Shown here: positions 1-12,470 of the stretch, piece after piece
Position numbering within the stretch: the first letter of the stretch is position 1
How the letters are laid out: each line of letters begins with the position of its first letter
NCBI RefSeq assembly: GCF_009730915.1
Contig: NC_052474.1
Coordinates: forward strand, 19,875,501-19,939,500
Direction: 5' to 3'
DNA length: 64,000 nt
Source of the DNA: Dioscorea cayenensis subsp. rotundata
Taxonomy: Eukaryota; Streptophyta; Magnoliopsida; Dioscoreales; Dioscoreaceae
The notes under the pieces: generated by a model
Told to the model about the DNA's origin: nothing
The model's database searches: none
The model's input: only the letters and a program-made list of their open reading frames with translations
Program-made: the position numbers and the translations under genes

Positions 1-3000
1 GCAAACTTGAGATATTAGGAAACCGACTCTTTAAAGAATGAAGAGATGCCTGTACAAAAACAAAGAACCATGGTGGTAACAACCAAAATACAGTGAGAAG
101 GGATATAATTATAATTAAATCAGAAACAGTTGGTATAAATTACCGTGTCAGGAATTGTTTCAATAAGTGCAGTGTAAGAAGAAGTTACAAGGACTTCATA
201 AGGACGCAACCATAGTGGCAAGCCAGCTTCTTGGTATATATCTAAACACATAAATTTGACAAGGAATTCAGTTATAAGTTAGCCAGTCCAAAGGATTCCC
301 ACACAAGAAATTAGACCTAGCTTTCATTAATTTGCTTTTCTCCCATTACATATATATATATGCATATGCACATATGCATTGATTTCAGACAAAAGCAGGA
401 TGCCTTTTGGATAATAAGCTTAAAAAAAGGAGGCACTTACCAAAGTAACAATATCCTTAAATTTAACTGATGACTTAATAGACAATAACTTATTAAAGTT
501 CAACTGATCAAAGAATGAAAAGAAGCTCACCATAGAAATGAGCAACAAGCTGCACTGCTAAATGTTCCTGTCTACAATCATCACCGCTCTTCACAATTAT
601 CTGTAAATAAGATGTAACAAAGCTTTCTGCTTGTAACAAAGTGAATATATAAGTCTTGCTTATGAGTGCAAAGAGAAAATGATAAAGATGATGGAAAAAA
701 AAAAGTTTAGATAGGTCTGTAGAAACCATTTTTCAATGACTTGGTCAAAACAAGGAAGTCAGGAAAACACCATGCACATTATCCGCCCCCTCAACTTAGT
801 ATATACATTCTGCATATCAGTTGCCTGAAAATACAGGCATAACATTTACAGAAATCGACTTGCATGAATACTAGGCATATGGTGAGCTTCTTCCTTTGAC
901 TTCATACAATAGCATCACACTCATATTTATCAAAAAAGTGATCAGAAGGCATCTCATAGGCAATTATGAAGCATCTAACTCCCAAGTCACAAATAAAAAC
1001 GCAGAATTTACAATTCCAATACAGTAAGATCATGTCTTATTATGCTTTTGGTTTGCACAATATAAGAAAAATAAGAAGTGGATAAATCCAGGGATTGTGG
1101 TTGTTTTAGCATATCTTTAAAATCCTGAGTTATGACATCATTTTCCGCTTAAGAATTAACATTACTCATCCATCAAGAACTTCCCCATGTTGCATTTTTG
1201 CCTGGTGAATATACCAAGGCAGCTCAGACAAAAAGCACATAATGCATTAAAATCATCTCTATTAACCAGAGTCTAAAATAATGCTTACCTGAAGCACCAA
1301 TTAATGCATTTGACACTTCATCATATATATAAAAGAAAACAGAGAACTAGTTCATCATTGAACAAGATAAACAGAAGAGAAATTTACTTACTGAACGCAA
1401 ATCCCAACCAGGTAATTTTCCATATATAGATGACCTCCGTATCCTTTCCTTTTTAACTTCCCAAAGTTCACCAGATAATGCATCACCAGGTTTAGGAATT
1501 CCACCATCCATAAGCTAATAGAAAAGATAAAGTGACAGTTTGGAATCCAACAACAGGGGCACAAGAAAAAAAAAATTGACGCAGTTGAATTAGAAAATAA
1601 AAAGTAAATTGCACCTTAGGCTTCACATCTGATGAATCCTGACCAGCTAACTTTAAAGGAAGTCCAGGAGGTGCTTGCCCTTTCGCTGCAGCAGCCTACA
1701 GATAAACAAAATAATGTCCAACATGAAAGATTTGGACTCCGTAGGGAATACAGCATGAATATACAGCACTCACAGTCAAGCAATTCACAGTACAGATCTA
1801 CCACAACAAAATTGCACAACTAAAATATGATTAAAAGAAGACCCTACATTAAATAGAAATCTAAACTACAAAAACCATTAAAAAAAAAGCCACACATAAA
1901 TAACAAGTAATATGATAATCAAGATATTGGATAATCAAATAAAAAAAAAGAAGCAAAAGACTTAAAATAAATAGAAAATTAGAAATGATAAAATGTTCTT
2001 CTCACTAATATCCATTATCAGGTGATTTTAAAAAGGTCAACTAAATCAGAAAGTATTTCACAAATGCATTCAAACCTGCTGCATGGTAAAAGTAAACAAA
2101 ATTTGGAGCAGCATGGCAGATTTGTACCACACAACAAAGATGAACATAGAAGTGTCATGATTTTATACAGTTACAAAAAGCATGAATGAAATGCATCAAG
2201 ATGATTATAGGAATTTATTGTTGTCTTTAGGCTAACTAATCAATAGCAAGAAGTGATAAATGCTGAAGTTGAGTTTTGCATGATACCAGGGATCTAAAAT
2301 TCACAAACTAATGTCAAACATAATATCTAGGATTTGCTTCAACCTCCATATATACATATATATTCAGGCAACCCACATTCGGAAGAAGACAAACAAAGCT
2401 AGATATAGCAAAACATTCAATATAGACCTTTCAAAAAACTTAGATGAGTTAAATAATGGTTTTAGAACAAAAATAACTAATTGAAAACTTGGGTGGGTAT
2501 GTTAAGCAAGCTATTGAAATAATTTACAGTTTAAACTGCACAACCACCCTTTTTACTTACAGGCCCACCTTTACTTCCTCCATTGCAATTGTGCTTGGAA
2601 CTCGGCGATGATCCTTCCGGCGAGGTGGCTCTTGTTCATCTACATCTTCCATGTTGACCCCAGGAACAGCTGACAAACTGACATGAACCCATTCTGGATC
2701 ATGATCAGCATTTGACATCAATGAATTCACACCATTTACATTTGGGTTCCCTTTCCAGCCTTTTGGGCGGTCAACTGACTTTTTCTCAATAGAGAAATTA
2801 ACATGAACAAATTTCACTTTGGCCTCCCATAATTGAGCCATCGCTCGATCAATAGCCTCTGAAGTGGAACGCAGCATCCTACTTGTAGTATCCTGATACA
2901 TATCTTGCTGGATCCAGAGAGGATATGCCCAAGGAGGTGGCTTTGGCAACTGTGCATCTCCATTTGCTAAAGGAATCCCTGCTCTTGAGAGTTTCTGACC

Positions 3001-6000
3001 ATCTGTTGGCTCTTTTGTAGAACTGGAAAAAGAATAGTTAGATATTTTAAATACTAATGGTCATTTTGTTAAGGCTGCACGGCATGAATTATTGATATTG
3101 GTCATCTAGGTGTCAAATCAAAGTTTGGGAAACAGTGAAATAAAGAAACAAATAATTTTCTCCTAGAGAGCATGTTAGTTTGACAATCTTAATGCACCAA
3201 AAATCCATGCAATCATTCTAATAACACCATTAAGGAGAGGACAAAGAACAGTCAACATATATAGGCCTGGCAAAAAGAACCATGTACCTGGGGGCTTCAC
3301 CTTTCAAAACTTCAACACATATCAAGTAAGGAGCTTTCTCCCTAGAATTCAAAAGAACAGCTTCATCTTCTGGTATATGAACCACACGATACATCCCCTT
3401 TCCCATAGGAAAGCAAACAACTACATCAACAAATAACAAAACAATGTTAATAGGAATGCGTATTGAAATTTGATGTTGTAGAAACAGATACAACCATTGA
3501 TGATGAAATCATAAATCTTCAAATAAAATATTTGTTAGTATAATATAATACATCTATATTCTTAATCTGAATGTGAAGGAAGAGAAAATATTTTGAATCG
3601 AAATGGAGTAGCAATAAAAATAAAACATTAGCATATATACGCTCATAGCTACATTCACATGTATTACTCTTATATAGATAATTTCTTTTATTATCCCATC
3701 AAAAAGAACATAAACTGATTGTCTGATATCCTTCCCAAAAAGCCATCAAAGCCAAGTTGGCTGCAAGCTAAATTGAAGGGAACTAAAATATCTTGTTCTA
3801 GAAAAACCAATTCAAGGGACTTGGCCCTATATATAAATACACCCAAATAATTAATCTGCAGCCTTCCTTTGACAATGTCACAGATAAACCATGACTATGA
3901 AAGCTAAACTGTAAAACCTGCTGATCTCACATAAGCACTGAGAAGCTGCTAAGTGAACCATAAATGCTTACAATATTACTAATGGGCAGGTATGTCCAGT
4001 TCTATGAAATCATTGAGAGTTCTATGAAATCATTGAGATACATTCGGAAACCAACATATACCATTGTAGAGAAGATGAAGTTCACAAAATTAAATAAACT
4101 GAAAGCATCATGTTTGGAATTTATTATTAACTCTACCACTCAAAAGGAGATAGCAATTACCTCCGTTATTTTGAGCATCTGCAAGATGAGAGTTCATCTC
4201 CACAAGGGACTGGCACAAGAAGAATCAATGTTGGAAAAGTACAAGTGAAGTATAAAGCAAAATGCCAAATTAACATACAGTAGCTGCGAAGTGAAAGGCC
4301 AATACCTCTCGAAGAGCACTTTTCCGATCTTCAATGGGAAAAATATCAACCAAGCCATATGAGGTATCGCATAATGTTTGGACAAACTCCAGTGAAGCAT
4401 GATAAGTTCCTTTGCGAATTTGTGCAATTATATTAGTAGGCAAGGGTGGTTTTGCATGTGATTTTTCATTCCGTTCTCTTGGCGAACCAGGACGCTTCTG
4501 CTATGCACAAGATATCGATGAGCAAAAGAGCACATAGATTGCAAAATTCTGATAAAACATCAGAAAAACTATTTACTTGTGATATACATGTTCATATGAA
4601 GCTTGCCAAAGCAAAATATCAAGGAAATATAATGCATTGGCAAAGTTAACAAGGATATGCCACAAAGCTAGAATATTGCTGTCTATTTGGGACTAGACCA
4701 GATGTCACTAAAAAACATAATAGAAACATTGTATCAAGCTTTATGCGGATTACGCATTTACTCTGATGCTTCTTAAAAAAAATTAGATCTCACTAAAAAC
4801 AACTAACTGAAAGAACCTAACAAAACCGTCTCAACATATCCATCTGCTGTTAGATGTGCTTAATGAAATAGTTGCATAAAGTCGAAAAACATAATGCAAA
4901 CAAAGTTTACACAATACCTCTTTATGTTTCTTCAGTCCAAACAATTCAGAATCTTCTATAGACTGGTCACGATCACGAAACAGCCTACGAAAGAAGTTCT
5001 CTGTACCTGGACTGCTTTCAATTGTGCCACTGTTAATGCCATTTTCATTTATAACCACTGTCTTTGCTTCCTCAGGATGTACTCTGAACAACCTGCGGAA
5101 TGATAAAATTTCAGAAGTCTCCTCCTCTTCCAAGCTTTCATTGCACCTACTGCTCTCCTCATTCTTATCACGCCCATCCCTTTTCTCATCATGTTTTTCC
5201 TTAAAAATCCTCCTGAAAAAGCCATCCTTCTCAGCTTCATCAATGCTCCCATTGCGCTTATCATCCTCCTCAATTCTATCATGAACACCATCTTTCCTCT
5301 CATCATTCTTGTCCTTGAACATCCGGCGAAAGAAGCCTTCCTTCTCACTTTCTTCAACACTCCCACCACACTTATCATCCTCCTCATTCATGCTATGTCC
5401 GCTAGCTCTCCTGTCCTCATTCTTGTCCTTGAAAATCCTGCGGAAAAACCCATCCTTCTCATCATCCTCATGACCCCCACGACCCCTCTCCACTTCGTCT
5501 TCCTTCTTCTCCTCATTCTTATCCTTAAACAACCTCTTAAAAAAGCCTTCCTTCTCCTCATCCACTACACTCCCGTTGCATTTCTCCTCCTGAATCTCAT
5601 TCTTATCCTTAAAGATCCTCTTTAAAAACCCTTCCTTCTCATGAATCTCATCATCCTCACCACCCAACTTCTCCTCTTTATCCCTGAACAACCTCTTAAA
5701 AAACCCGTCTGAGCTCGAACCCGCAAGTTCCTCCTCTTCGTCCTTGCTATCTTTTAGAAATTTCCTAAAAAACCCATCTTTATCTCCCTCCTCCCCTTCT
5801 TTCTCCTTACTCAAAAGCCTCCTAAAGAACCCATCCTTATCCCCATCTTCATCCTCCCTGTCCTTGCTATCCCTCAAAAACCTCTTAAAAAACCCTTCCT
5901 TATCTCCATCATCCTCCTCCTTCTCCTTGCTGTCCCTCAAAAACCGCTTAAAAAACCCATCTTTATCACTCTCCTCCTCCTCCTTCTCCTTCTCCATGGA

Positions 6001-6648
6001 CTTTCTAAAAAGCAAGGTATCCCGAAGCTTCGGCCCGGGGACAAGCTTCTTCAAGATCTTGCTATTCTCATCAGAAGGCGATCCTTCAGGGGACGACGTA
6101 AGCGATAACAACCTCTGCTTCGACGACAGGAGGCGATTGAGAACAGGGTTTTTCGGAGTTGGGCTCTCATTCGCCGCAGGACGAATGAGGGGCGGCCACT
6201 CGCCCATCAAAGTGGCTGCGATCTGGCACTTCTCTTGAATTCTCGATATGCCCTCGGAATCATCAGAGTCCTCGAGCTCGGCCATGAGAAACCAGTGAAC
6301 TTTCAAAGCGATGCGCAGCGATTTAGCGCATGTATCTATTACAAATTTGTCCAGAGAGGGGCTGGGGAGATGAACAAGCATGTACGAGATCTGAAAAAGA
6401 TAAGCCTCGATGCCTGTTAGTGGCAAGGCATACATCCGATTGCATAGATAGTCACGAACACCAGGATGCGGATGCTTGTAGAGATAGCTCACGGCGATCC
6501 ACTCACAGAAGAAAGCCGAATCAAAGAACCGCACCAGCCACCCATTCTCACCGGCAGCGGAACTCAGCGTTCCCCCCGGCCTCGCCGCGATCTCCCGTGG
6601 CTGCCTGTCAGAGCCCCAAGCGCGACCCAGCCCAAGCAGCCGCGCCAT
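1..6648 (-). CDS. PI4KB: Phosphatidylinositol 4-kinase beta, 5' part (kinase core lies beyond the left edge)
   Basis: Phosphorylates phosphatidylinositol to PI4P on trans-Golgi/endosomal membranes. The start is the ATG at 6648 (MARLLGLG), which begins the conserved plant PI4K-beta N-terminus. Exons read from splice signals: 6648-4918, 4500-4303, 4209-4161, 3420-3288, 3022-2569 (a GT at 2560 is an alternative donor but breaks the frame), 1695-1615, 1514-1392, 600-531 and 241-144. Exon 1 encodes the lipid-kinase-unique helical region (about residues 30-150), then a highly charged stretch (about 230-570) with roughly 12 copies of an acidic-Gly-Phe-Phe-Lys/Arg-Arg motif, the plant-specific charged repeats. 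Later exons match the family closely (MGKGMYRVVHIPEDEAV; YEVLVTSSYTALIETIPDT). The catalytic loop and DFG are not in the window. No frame break was found. Family assignment is secure; beta1 versus beta2 is not resolved. Confidence 0.93.
4001..4038. repeat. Two-copy 20-bp tandem duplication in a PI4KB intron
   Basis: The unit tctatgaaatcattgaga plus two bases occurs twice back to back in the intron between the exons at 4209-4161 and 3420-3288. It is a local duplication with no evident function. Confidence 0.7.
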
Positions 6649-7465
6649 GCCCACTGCCAAGATCAATCAGACCTTCAGCACCATCCGATTTCTAAGGCTT
6701 CTTCGTGTTTGCGCCGATTCCAATTAGGGTTTGAATTTTGGGGTTTCTTGCTCTTATTTCGTCGGCTTCACAGCATCGGCCTCGTCGGGGAGCGATGATG
6801 AAGAAGAAGAGGAAGAGGGCATTCATTATTCGATATATATTTAATATTTCTAAATAATAATTAATATTCAAATTTATTTTATAATAATATATTAATTAAT
6901 ATATTAATCTATTAATATAAGCTTATGTTCAAAAATAATAAAAAAAAATTTTAAAAAAAAAAAGGAACGTAGGAGAGGGTGGTGCTATCGTGCGCGGATT
7001 GCGGATTTATCGGTAAAGTTTGATCTGACCCGTTGGATTTGAAATCAACGGTTGGGAGTGAAGGATGCTGTCACTCGCGTGCTAAGAACGTGAGCGGACG
7101 AGGAGTAACGTGCGCGGAGGCATGTGATTGGTGACCCCCGTGCCGACCGTTGCGTTATCGGATCCTCAAAGATCCGCAATTTTTTGAATCCGATAAAGGA
7201 TCCGATGTAGCATTTAATTAGATAATATATTCTGATTTGAAGATTTGATTATTCTATATGTTTTTATAATTATGTATTGCTTCAGTGAAAATTAATACCA
7301 AATTTTTTTTTGTATTTTTTTATCGATTTTGCATAAAAATTAACGTGTAATAATATTATGTGGGTAGGATTCGCAAACCCGTTTTCGAATCCAAACCACT
7401 CGATTACGGGTCGGATTCGGATCCTCGAGGCATCCGCAACCCGTATGCAATAACGTGAAAGACGT

Positions 7466-7552
7466 CACGTGGAAAGCACGTGATTAAAACGCCTTAACGA
7501 CCGCGCGTGCACAGATTAACGCACGTGCTCACCAATGAAATCACGCCACGTG
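7466..7552. promoter_or_regulatory. Cluster of four CACGTG (G-box) motifs
   Basis: CACGTG occurs at 7466-7471, 7477-7482, 7522-7527 and 7547-7552, with further ACGT cores just to the left (gacgtc; aacgtg at 7088 and 7109). CACGTG is the binding site of plant bZIP and bHLH/PIF factors and is the core of ABA-response elements. The cluster lies about 0.8-0.9 kb upstream of the PI4KB start codon, the nearest gene. Whether it acts on that gene is inference; it could also be carried by an old transposon. Confidence 0.5.
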
Positions 7553-8386
7553 TCCATTGTATGGTTAACAGTTAAAGAGTCCATATCATTGGAGAATGTC
7601 CTAATGTACCACTACAACAATTATTTATTTATTTACTTATTTTTTATTAAATAAATAATTTAGCATATATAAACACCATTATATTGGAGTTTTATTTATT
7701 ATTTTTTTTTTTTTTGAAAAAATGTGATTTATTGGAGACCATGGGGACAAAAAGAAGTAGGGTATGATATCTATCTTTGGGTTGGAATTTGAAAGGTGAA
7801 ACAAAAGAATGTGATTGTGTTTCTCTTTATTTTAATTTAGTTGGTATTAGTTATTGATTTCTTTTCTTGCCCACACCTACCTAACCAAATCACAATTGTA
7901 CATTCTTAAATTCTATTTTCAAATTTTTTAAAAAAAAATTTAGACAAATCAATTAATATTATTTATAATTTTGATATAACAAAATTGTACGTTTCAATAT
8001 TTTATTTTATTTTTTTTGCATTTCAATTTTGATGCAAAAAAAAAATTGTGATGAAGAAAATCAATATTAGGTCTTCTGTTAAATTTTCTAAGAGGGCCTT
8101 CATTTTAATCTGAAGTTAAAGTGAAAAATATATGAGAGTGATATTTTTTTAAGAAATCAAAAATAATATCATTAGTTGTAATAGTCATCATACGAAAAAT
8201 TGTAAGTGAGTTGAAGTGCTCATGTGAGAAATGATAAAGTGAATGTGTTTCTTTAAAGAAAATGCTAAACAAGTAAAGTATCACTCTCCCGCTCTCTCTA
8301 CTTCAAAACAAATGAACATTTAATGTGAAAAAAAATTAGTCGTTTTTAGTGATTTCTCTATCACTATAGAATAGAGAGAAGTCACC

Positions 8387-8732
8387 TTGATCACGGTCGA
8401 GTTGAATCGGGTTTAATTAGGTCTTGAATATAATATATATTTTTATAATTTTAATTATGAATAAATATATAAGATGTATTATAAATTATTAAAAATTTTG
8501 AAAAATAATAAAACAAAATTTCAAAAAACAAATAGTCTTCCATATAATTTATAAAATATCAATTTAATATTTTAAATAAAATATAAAAAATATGCCATAA
8601 TAATCTAATATTATTTAAAATACAAATTCAATCAAAACACAACATTAGAAAAAAATAAATAAATCAATCCATAAAATAAATAAATTTTATACATAACCTT
8701 TAGTTGACCCGATTCAACTTGATCGAGTCAAC
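8387..8732. repeat. Inverted repeat, about 345 bp, hairpin-MITE-like
   Basis: The arm at 8387-8411 (ends gagttgaatcggg) is repeated in inverted, slightly diverged form at 8708-8732 (begins cccgattcaac). The roughly 300 bp between the arms are AT-rich and non-coding. The sequence just beyond the right arm, ending near ttttaaaacattgg at 8802, resembles ends of old non-autonomous hAT-like elements in plants. I could not find a clean target-site duplication. Confidence 0.4.
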
Positions 8733-9436
8733 CGACTCAACTGGGTACTCAATCCACAATGACATGGCTAGGTCCTGTCAAATTGGATTTTAAAACATTG
8801 GTAATTTCTCACCACTCTAAAAGGGAAATGAACACTAATGAAACAATTTTTTTAAAAAAATATATTATTATTATTTATAACGGAATATATTAATGTATAA
8901 TATGAACCATCAAGAAAATATTTGTAGGATTAGCAAAACATGCAGCAATATTTTAAGTAGTATTATAAATATGTTTATGAACTAATGTAATGGAACATCC
9001 CTCTCATTTATTGAAATAAAAGCATCATTGTGCATCATTAGATTGCATGGTGCTTTCACTCTTTCATCTTCATTTCTCTTTCTAATCTTTGAAAAATCAT
9101 TATCAGATGATTAAACTGTCCATTGAGTGATTAATGAGTTTCAACGAAGAGATCATTAGTCTTTTCAATTGAAATAGATGGATATATATCTAGTTTTAAC
9201 GAAGAAATTAAAATTTTAAATAATTTATAATGACATATTACATATATATACATATAATATAATGTATTTTAAAAATCATTTGTATATATTATATTGCAAG
9301 TTGATCAAAGCATAAAAATTTGTTCAAAAAGATGACAAATAAAATAAAAATAATTAAAAAATACTTCTAAAAGGTGAAAGTGGCAACGAGAGGGACATTG
9401 TTCCCTAAATATAGTTGAGCAATGCATGAATTTTAT

Positions 9437-10459
9437 GGGCTCATTTGATACGTAAAATTTTGAGGTACAGCACATGACAAGTTTATTTGTTTCTTGTTTG
9501 ATTTATAAATTATTTGAGAGTACAGCACAAGAGGTTGTTATAGTACATGACAAGTGAATAAAATTTTTGTACCATCAAAACCTCGGTACAAAAAATTTCT
9601 ATCATGGTATAACATAACCAAAAAGACTAAATTACCCTCAATAAAAAAATAAAAATCACAATCATGACAAAACCATATCCGATGACACTACCTTGCACCC
9701 CCTTCGCTTCCTCCGCCGATCCACGCCCTTCTCCATTTATACGATCCTCTTCTCTCTCCCCAGCTTCTCCTTTTCTCCCCCTTTTTATTTTCTTGCCCTC
9801 TCGTCTCTCAAAAATTTTAGGGTTTCTAAGGCATTTTTATCAAATAGAGATTTGATTCGTAACATCTATATATTTTCAAATAAATAAAAGTGATCTAGAT
9901 ATTGAAAATTTAAACCATATAAAAAATATACATAAATCTCTTTTATTTTTTTATCCAAAAATTTAAAATTAAAATTTTGTTAAAAATAAATATAAATCCT
10001 TTTATATCTTTACCCATGAATTATGGGATAAGATTTTCTTAAAAATATCAAATATATTAGTGAACTTATAAGAAAATATATTATATAAAAAAAATTGTGT
10101 TTATTTTTGTTAAGCAATTATTTTTCATTTATTTTGAAAATACACAAATATAAATATGATTTAATAAATTTATTAATTATAAAAAATTTAATCATGTTAA
10201 TATTGATAATGAAAGAAATTTCAAAATTTATTTTCTTGTGAAATTTTTTATTACATAAAAAATATCTAGGATAGTAGAAAGGGTATCATAGGAATTCATA
10301 ATATTTTGTCCAATACTTAGTTCAAATTAAATGGGAATAGCACAAAAAATTTTGTGCGGTCAATAGAATATCAAACATGGTATAGAATAAGTAGTTGTGT
10401 TGTACAACTCCTTGTACTTTACTTACTCTACTGTTTTTAATTGTGCATCAAACGGACCC
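9437..10459. mobile_element. Non-autonomous TIR DNA transposon (about 1.02 kb) with possible captured gene leader
   Basis: The left end reads gggctcatttgatacg. The right end, inverted, reads gggtccgtttgatgc, giving imperfect terminal inverted repeats of about 16 bp. TAT flanks both sides and may be a 3-bp target duplication. Both subterminal regions share gtac/acaag-type words. There is no transposase ORF. The inside is AT-rich except for about 9660-9830, a CT-rich block (ctctctccccagcttctcc, then tttagggtttc) that looks like a plant 5' untranslated leader. Superfamily (Harbinger or hAT) is not settled. Confidence 0.55.
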
Positions 10460-11176
10460 TATATATAATCATATGGATATATATATATATATATGGAAAA
10501 TTTAAAATAAATAAAATTATTAAATATTCACTATATATTTTCTTTATGATAATGTAGTCTCTTATCTTTTTATTAAGTTATTAATCCTTAGTTTTTGAAA
10601 TTTTACTAAAAGCATCCTTGGCACAAACAGTGAAGGGCTGCAACTGGACTCTTTTATGGGTAAGGTAAGAATAATTTTGTAATTTTACTTTAATTTGAAG
10701 GATTTTTTGTTGGAGAATTGAAAGTGTTGAAAGGATCTAAAATAATTTTCCTGATATAAATATGCCTTTAGAAAAATCTAAAATTACAATTATATTTTTC
10801 ATAAAAACAAATTACATGTAAACCGTGCATTCTCAATTTTTTTAGGGACATGCAAATTCCCTAATATACTGTATTTTTTAAGGGATTTTCTTTTTCTCTT
10901 TCATCTTAATCATTTTGGTATTTAAAATTTTTTATTGAATTACCTTCTAATGTCTCCTCTTCAATGTTATCATCCTCAAGAGTGTTATTTACTTACATAT
11001 TAATATAAGACAAATTCTTTTGGTATGAAGATATTGACCGGACTGTGAAAGATATATGTTATAGGATACTTATTGCTTAGGTTCAAATTAATTACACAAA
11101 TCTCCTATATAAATAATTCAGTACCAATAGATCAAAAGATCGTTCAATATATATACATATAGTTAATAACTAATTA
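10460..11176. other. Intergenic, AT-rich
   Basis: Downstream region of the chitinase gene. It has a short (TA)n tract near 10475-10493 and AT-rich unique-looking sequence. No ORF, RNA gene or repeat was recognised. Confidence 0.6.
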
Positions 11177-12470
11177 TCAAGCATTGGCAGTTGAATTCAG
11201 TAAGAATGCTTGAGACTTCCTCTCAAAGTAGAAACCATTCGTCTTCGATGCGTCGGCAGAGAAGATCATAACACCATTTACGTCGAAACCATTGTCTTCA
11301 ATCAGCTTCAATGCAACAAAGAATGCATCTCCTTGAATTCCTCTTCCCTTAACTTCATAACTTGGCAGTAATTTTGTTGCATTAAACTGCACTGCTCTCA
11401 ATTTGAATACATCTAAATATCCTGCTGGTGTTTTCACCTTATCAGTGTAAAACTGATGGTTCACATAGTCTATCACTTCACGATAACTCTCAAATAGCTT
11501 TATATAGTGATTTGCCTGAATTTCAAACCAATTAGTGTTATATTGTATCTAATCTTAGTAACAATGCTTCCAAATCAATCATGTACTCATTGTTTGTTTG
11601 TTTGTTTGTTTATTTTTATATACATTAATTAGTGCCAAGACTTCAATTTATGTGACCCTATAAATTCTTGTATGTACCATGATATATTATTTTATGTTTT
11701 ATACTAACAATGAAAAGATCACTACAAACTTTAACAAATTAATCATGCATGCATGTTAAATAAACTAAAAAAATTTTGTAAGAATGCATGCTTTAAAGAG
11801 AAAATTTTACTGTAAGATAGTAAGGAGCAATGGAAGCCACAGTGATGACATTGTTGTTCTTGAGCTTAGTGATGAGCTCTCCAATGCAGAAGGAGAAGGT
11901 GGTCTCATTCTTGGGGAAATTCTCATAATCGATATCGATACCGTCGAGCTTATACTCGTCGATAATCATGCTCAAAGAGTTATAAGCATTGGTTATCCAT
12001 TCTTGAGGATTCTCAGGGTTGTACCATTGCAACACTTTGTTTCCAAGACTCCATCCTGAAAGACTTGCAAGGACCTTAACATTAGGGTTACTTGCCTTTA
12101 TCTCCTGCACTGCATTAGGGTTTAGGCTTGCCTCCCAATAAGGAGAGAAGACACCATTCATGGGCTTGCCAGAAGGGTTGGAATCAATGGCGAAGCCGAG
12201 AATGAAGTTGAAGTCGATCTCTGGATCGATAGGGACATCGGAGAAGCTCACCGGAACTCCGGAGGCTCCTATGTACTCCATCATCACCTTCCCATCTGCA
12301 ACATGTTAGTACTAATCTTATAAATACGTGAATGCATGCATGCATGCATGCATGATAATTTATTGAATGAGTTTTGAAGGATGGTTTGATAATTTACTGC
12401 ATGATGAACTGAAGAAAAGAGTGCTGAAAACAGAGATGGAAACAAGAAATGGTAGCTTGGTGATCATCAT
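11177..12470 (-). CDS. Secreted GH18 chitinase-like protein (bulb-type class III)
   Basis: Glycoside hydrolase family 18, predicted to cleave beta-1,4-GlcNAc chains or act as a storage/defence lectin-like relative. Three exons: 12470-12398, 12295-11811 and 11515-11177. Joined they give 298 residues in one clean frame. The start ATG gives a hydrophobic signal peptide of about 24 residues (MMITKLPFLVSISVFSTLFF). The catalytic motif DGIDIDYE is intact at about residues 142-149, with the proton-donor Glu present, unlike inactive narbonins. The chain ends with a beta-strand-rich region (VNGVMIFSADASKTNGF) typical of the tulip/gladiolus bulb chitinase group. The product is probably secreted to the apoplast or vacuole. 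Activity cannot be judged from sequence alone. Confidence 0.9.

Larger units (their letters stand above)
6649..9436. other. Intergenic, AT-rich; PI4KB 5' leader and upstream region
   Basis: The first about 150 bases (6650-6800) are GC-richer and look like the PI4KB 5' leader. From 6820 the DNA is very AT-rich with homopolymer runs. At 7150-7460 there are several GGATCC-type short palindromes, and partly inverted outer sequences (cgttatcggatcc and, inverted, cgttattgcat), perhaps an old transposon footprint. The CACGTG cluster and the inverted repeat at 8387-8732 are listed separately. I see no coding region here. Confidence 0.6.

Noticed and set aside
3964-4248. Plus-strand 94-codon open frame
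   Set aside because: It spans a PI4KB intron and an exon in antisense, includes a local tandem duplication and has no recognisable domain.
5024-6238. Long plus-strand open frames opposite PI4KB exon 1
   Set aside because: They are the antisense of the Asp/Glu/Lys/Phe-rich repeat array; the complement of such codons gives long Leu/Ser/Pro-rich frames by chance.
9664-9887. Two overlapping plus-strand short frames in the TIR element
   Set aside because: Ser/Pro/Leu-rich translations of a CT-rich leader-like block; no conserved protein.
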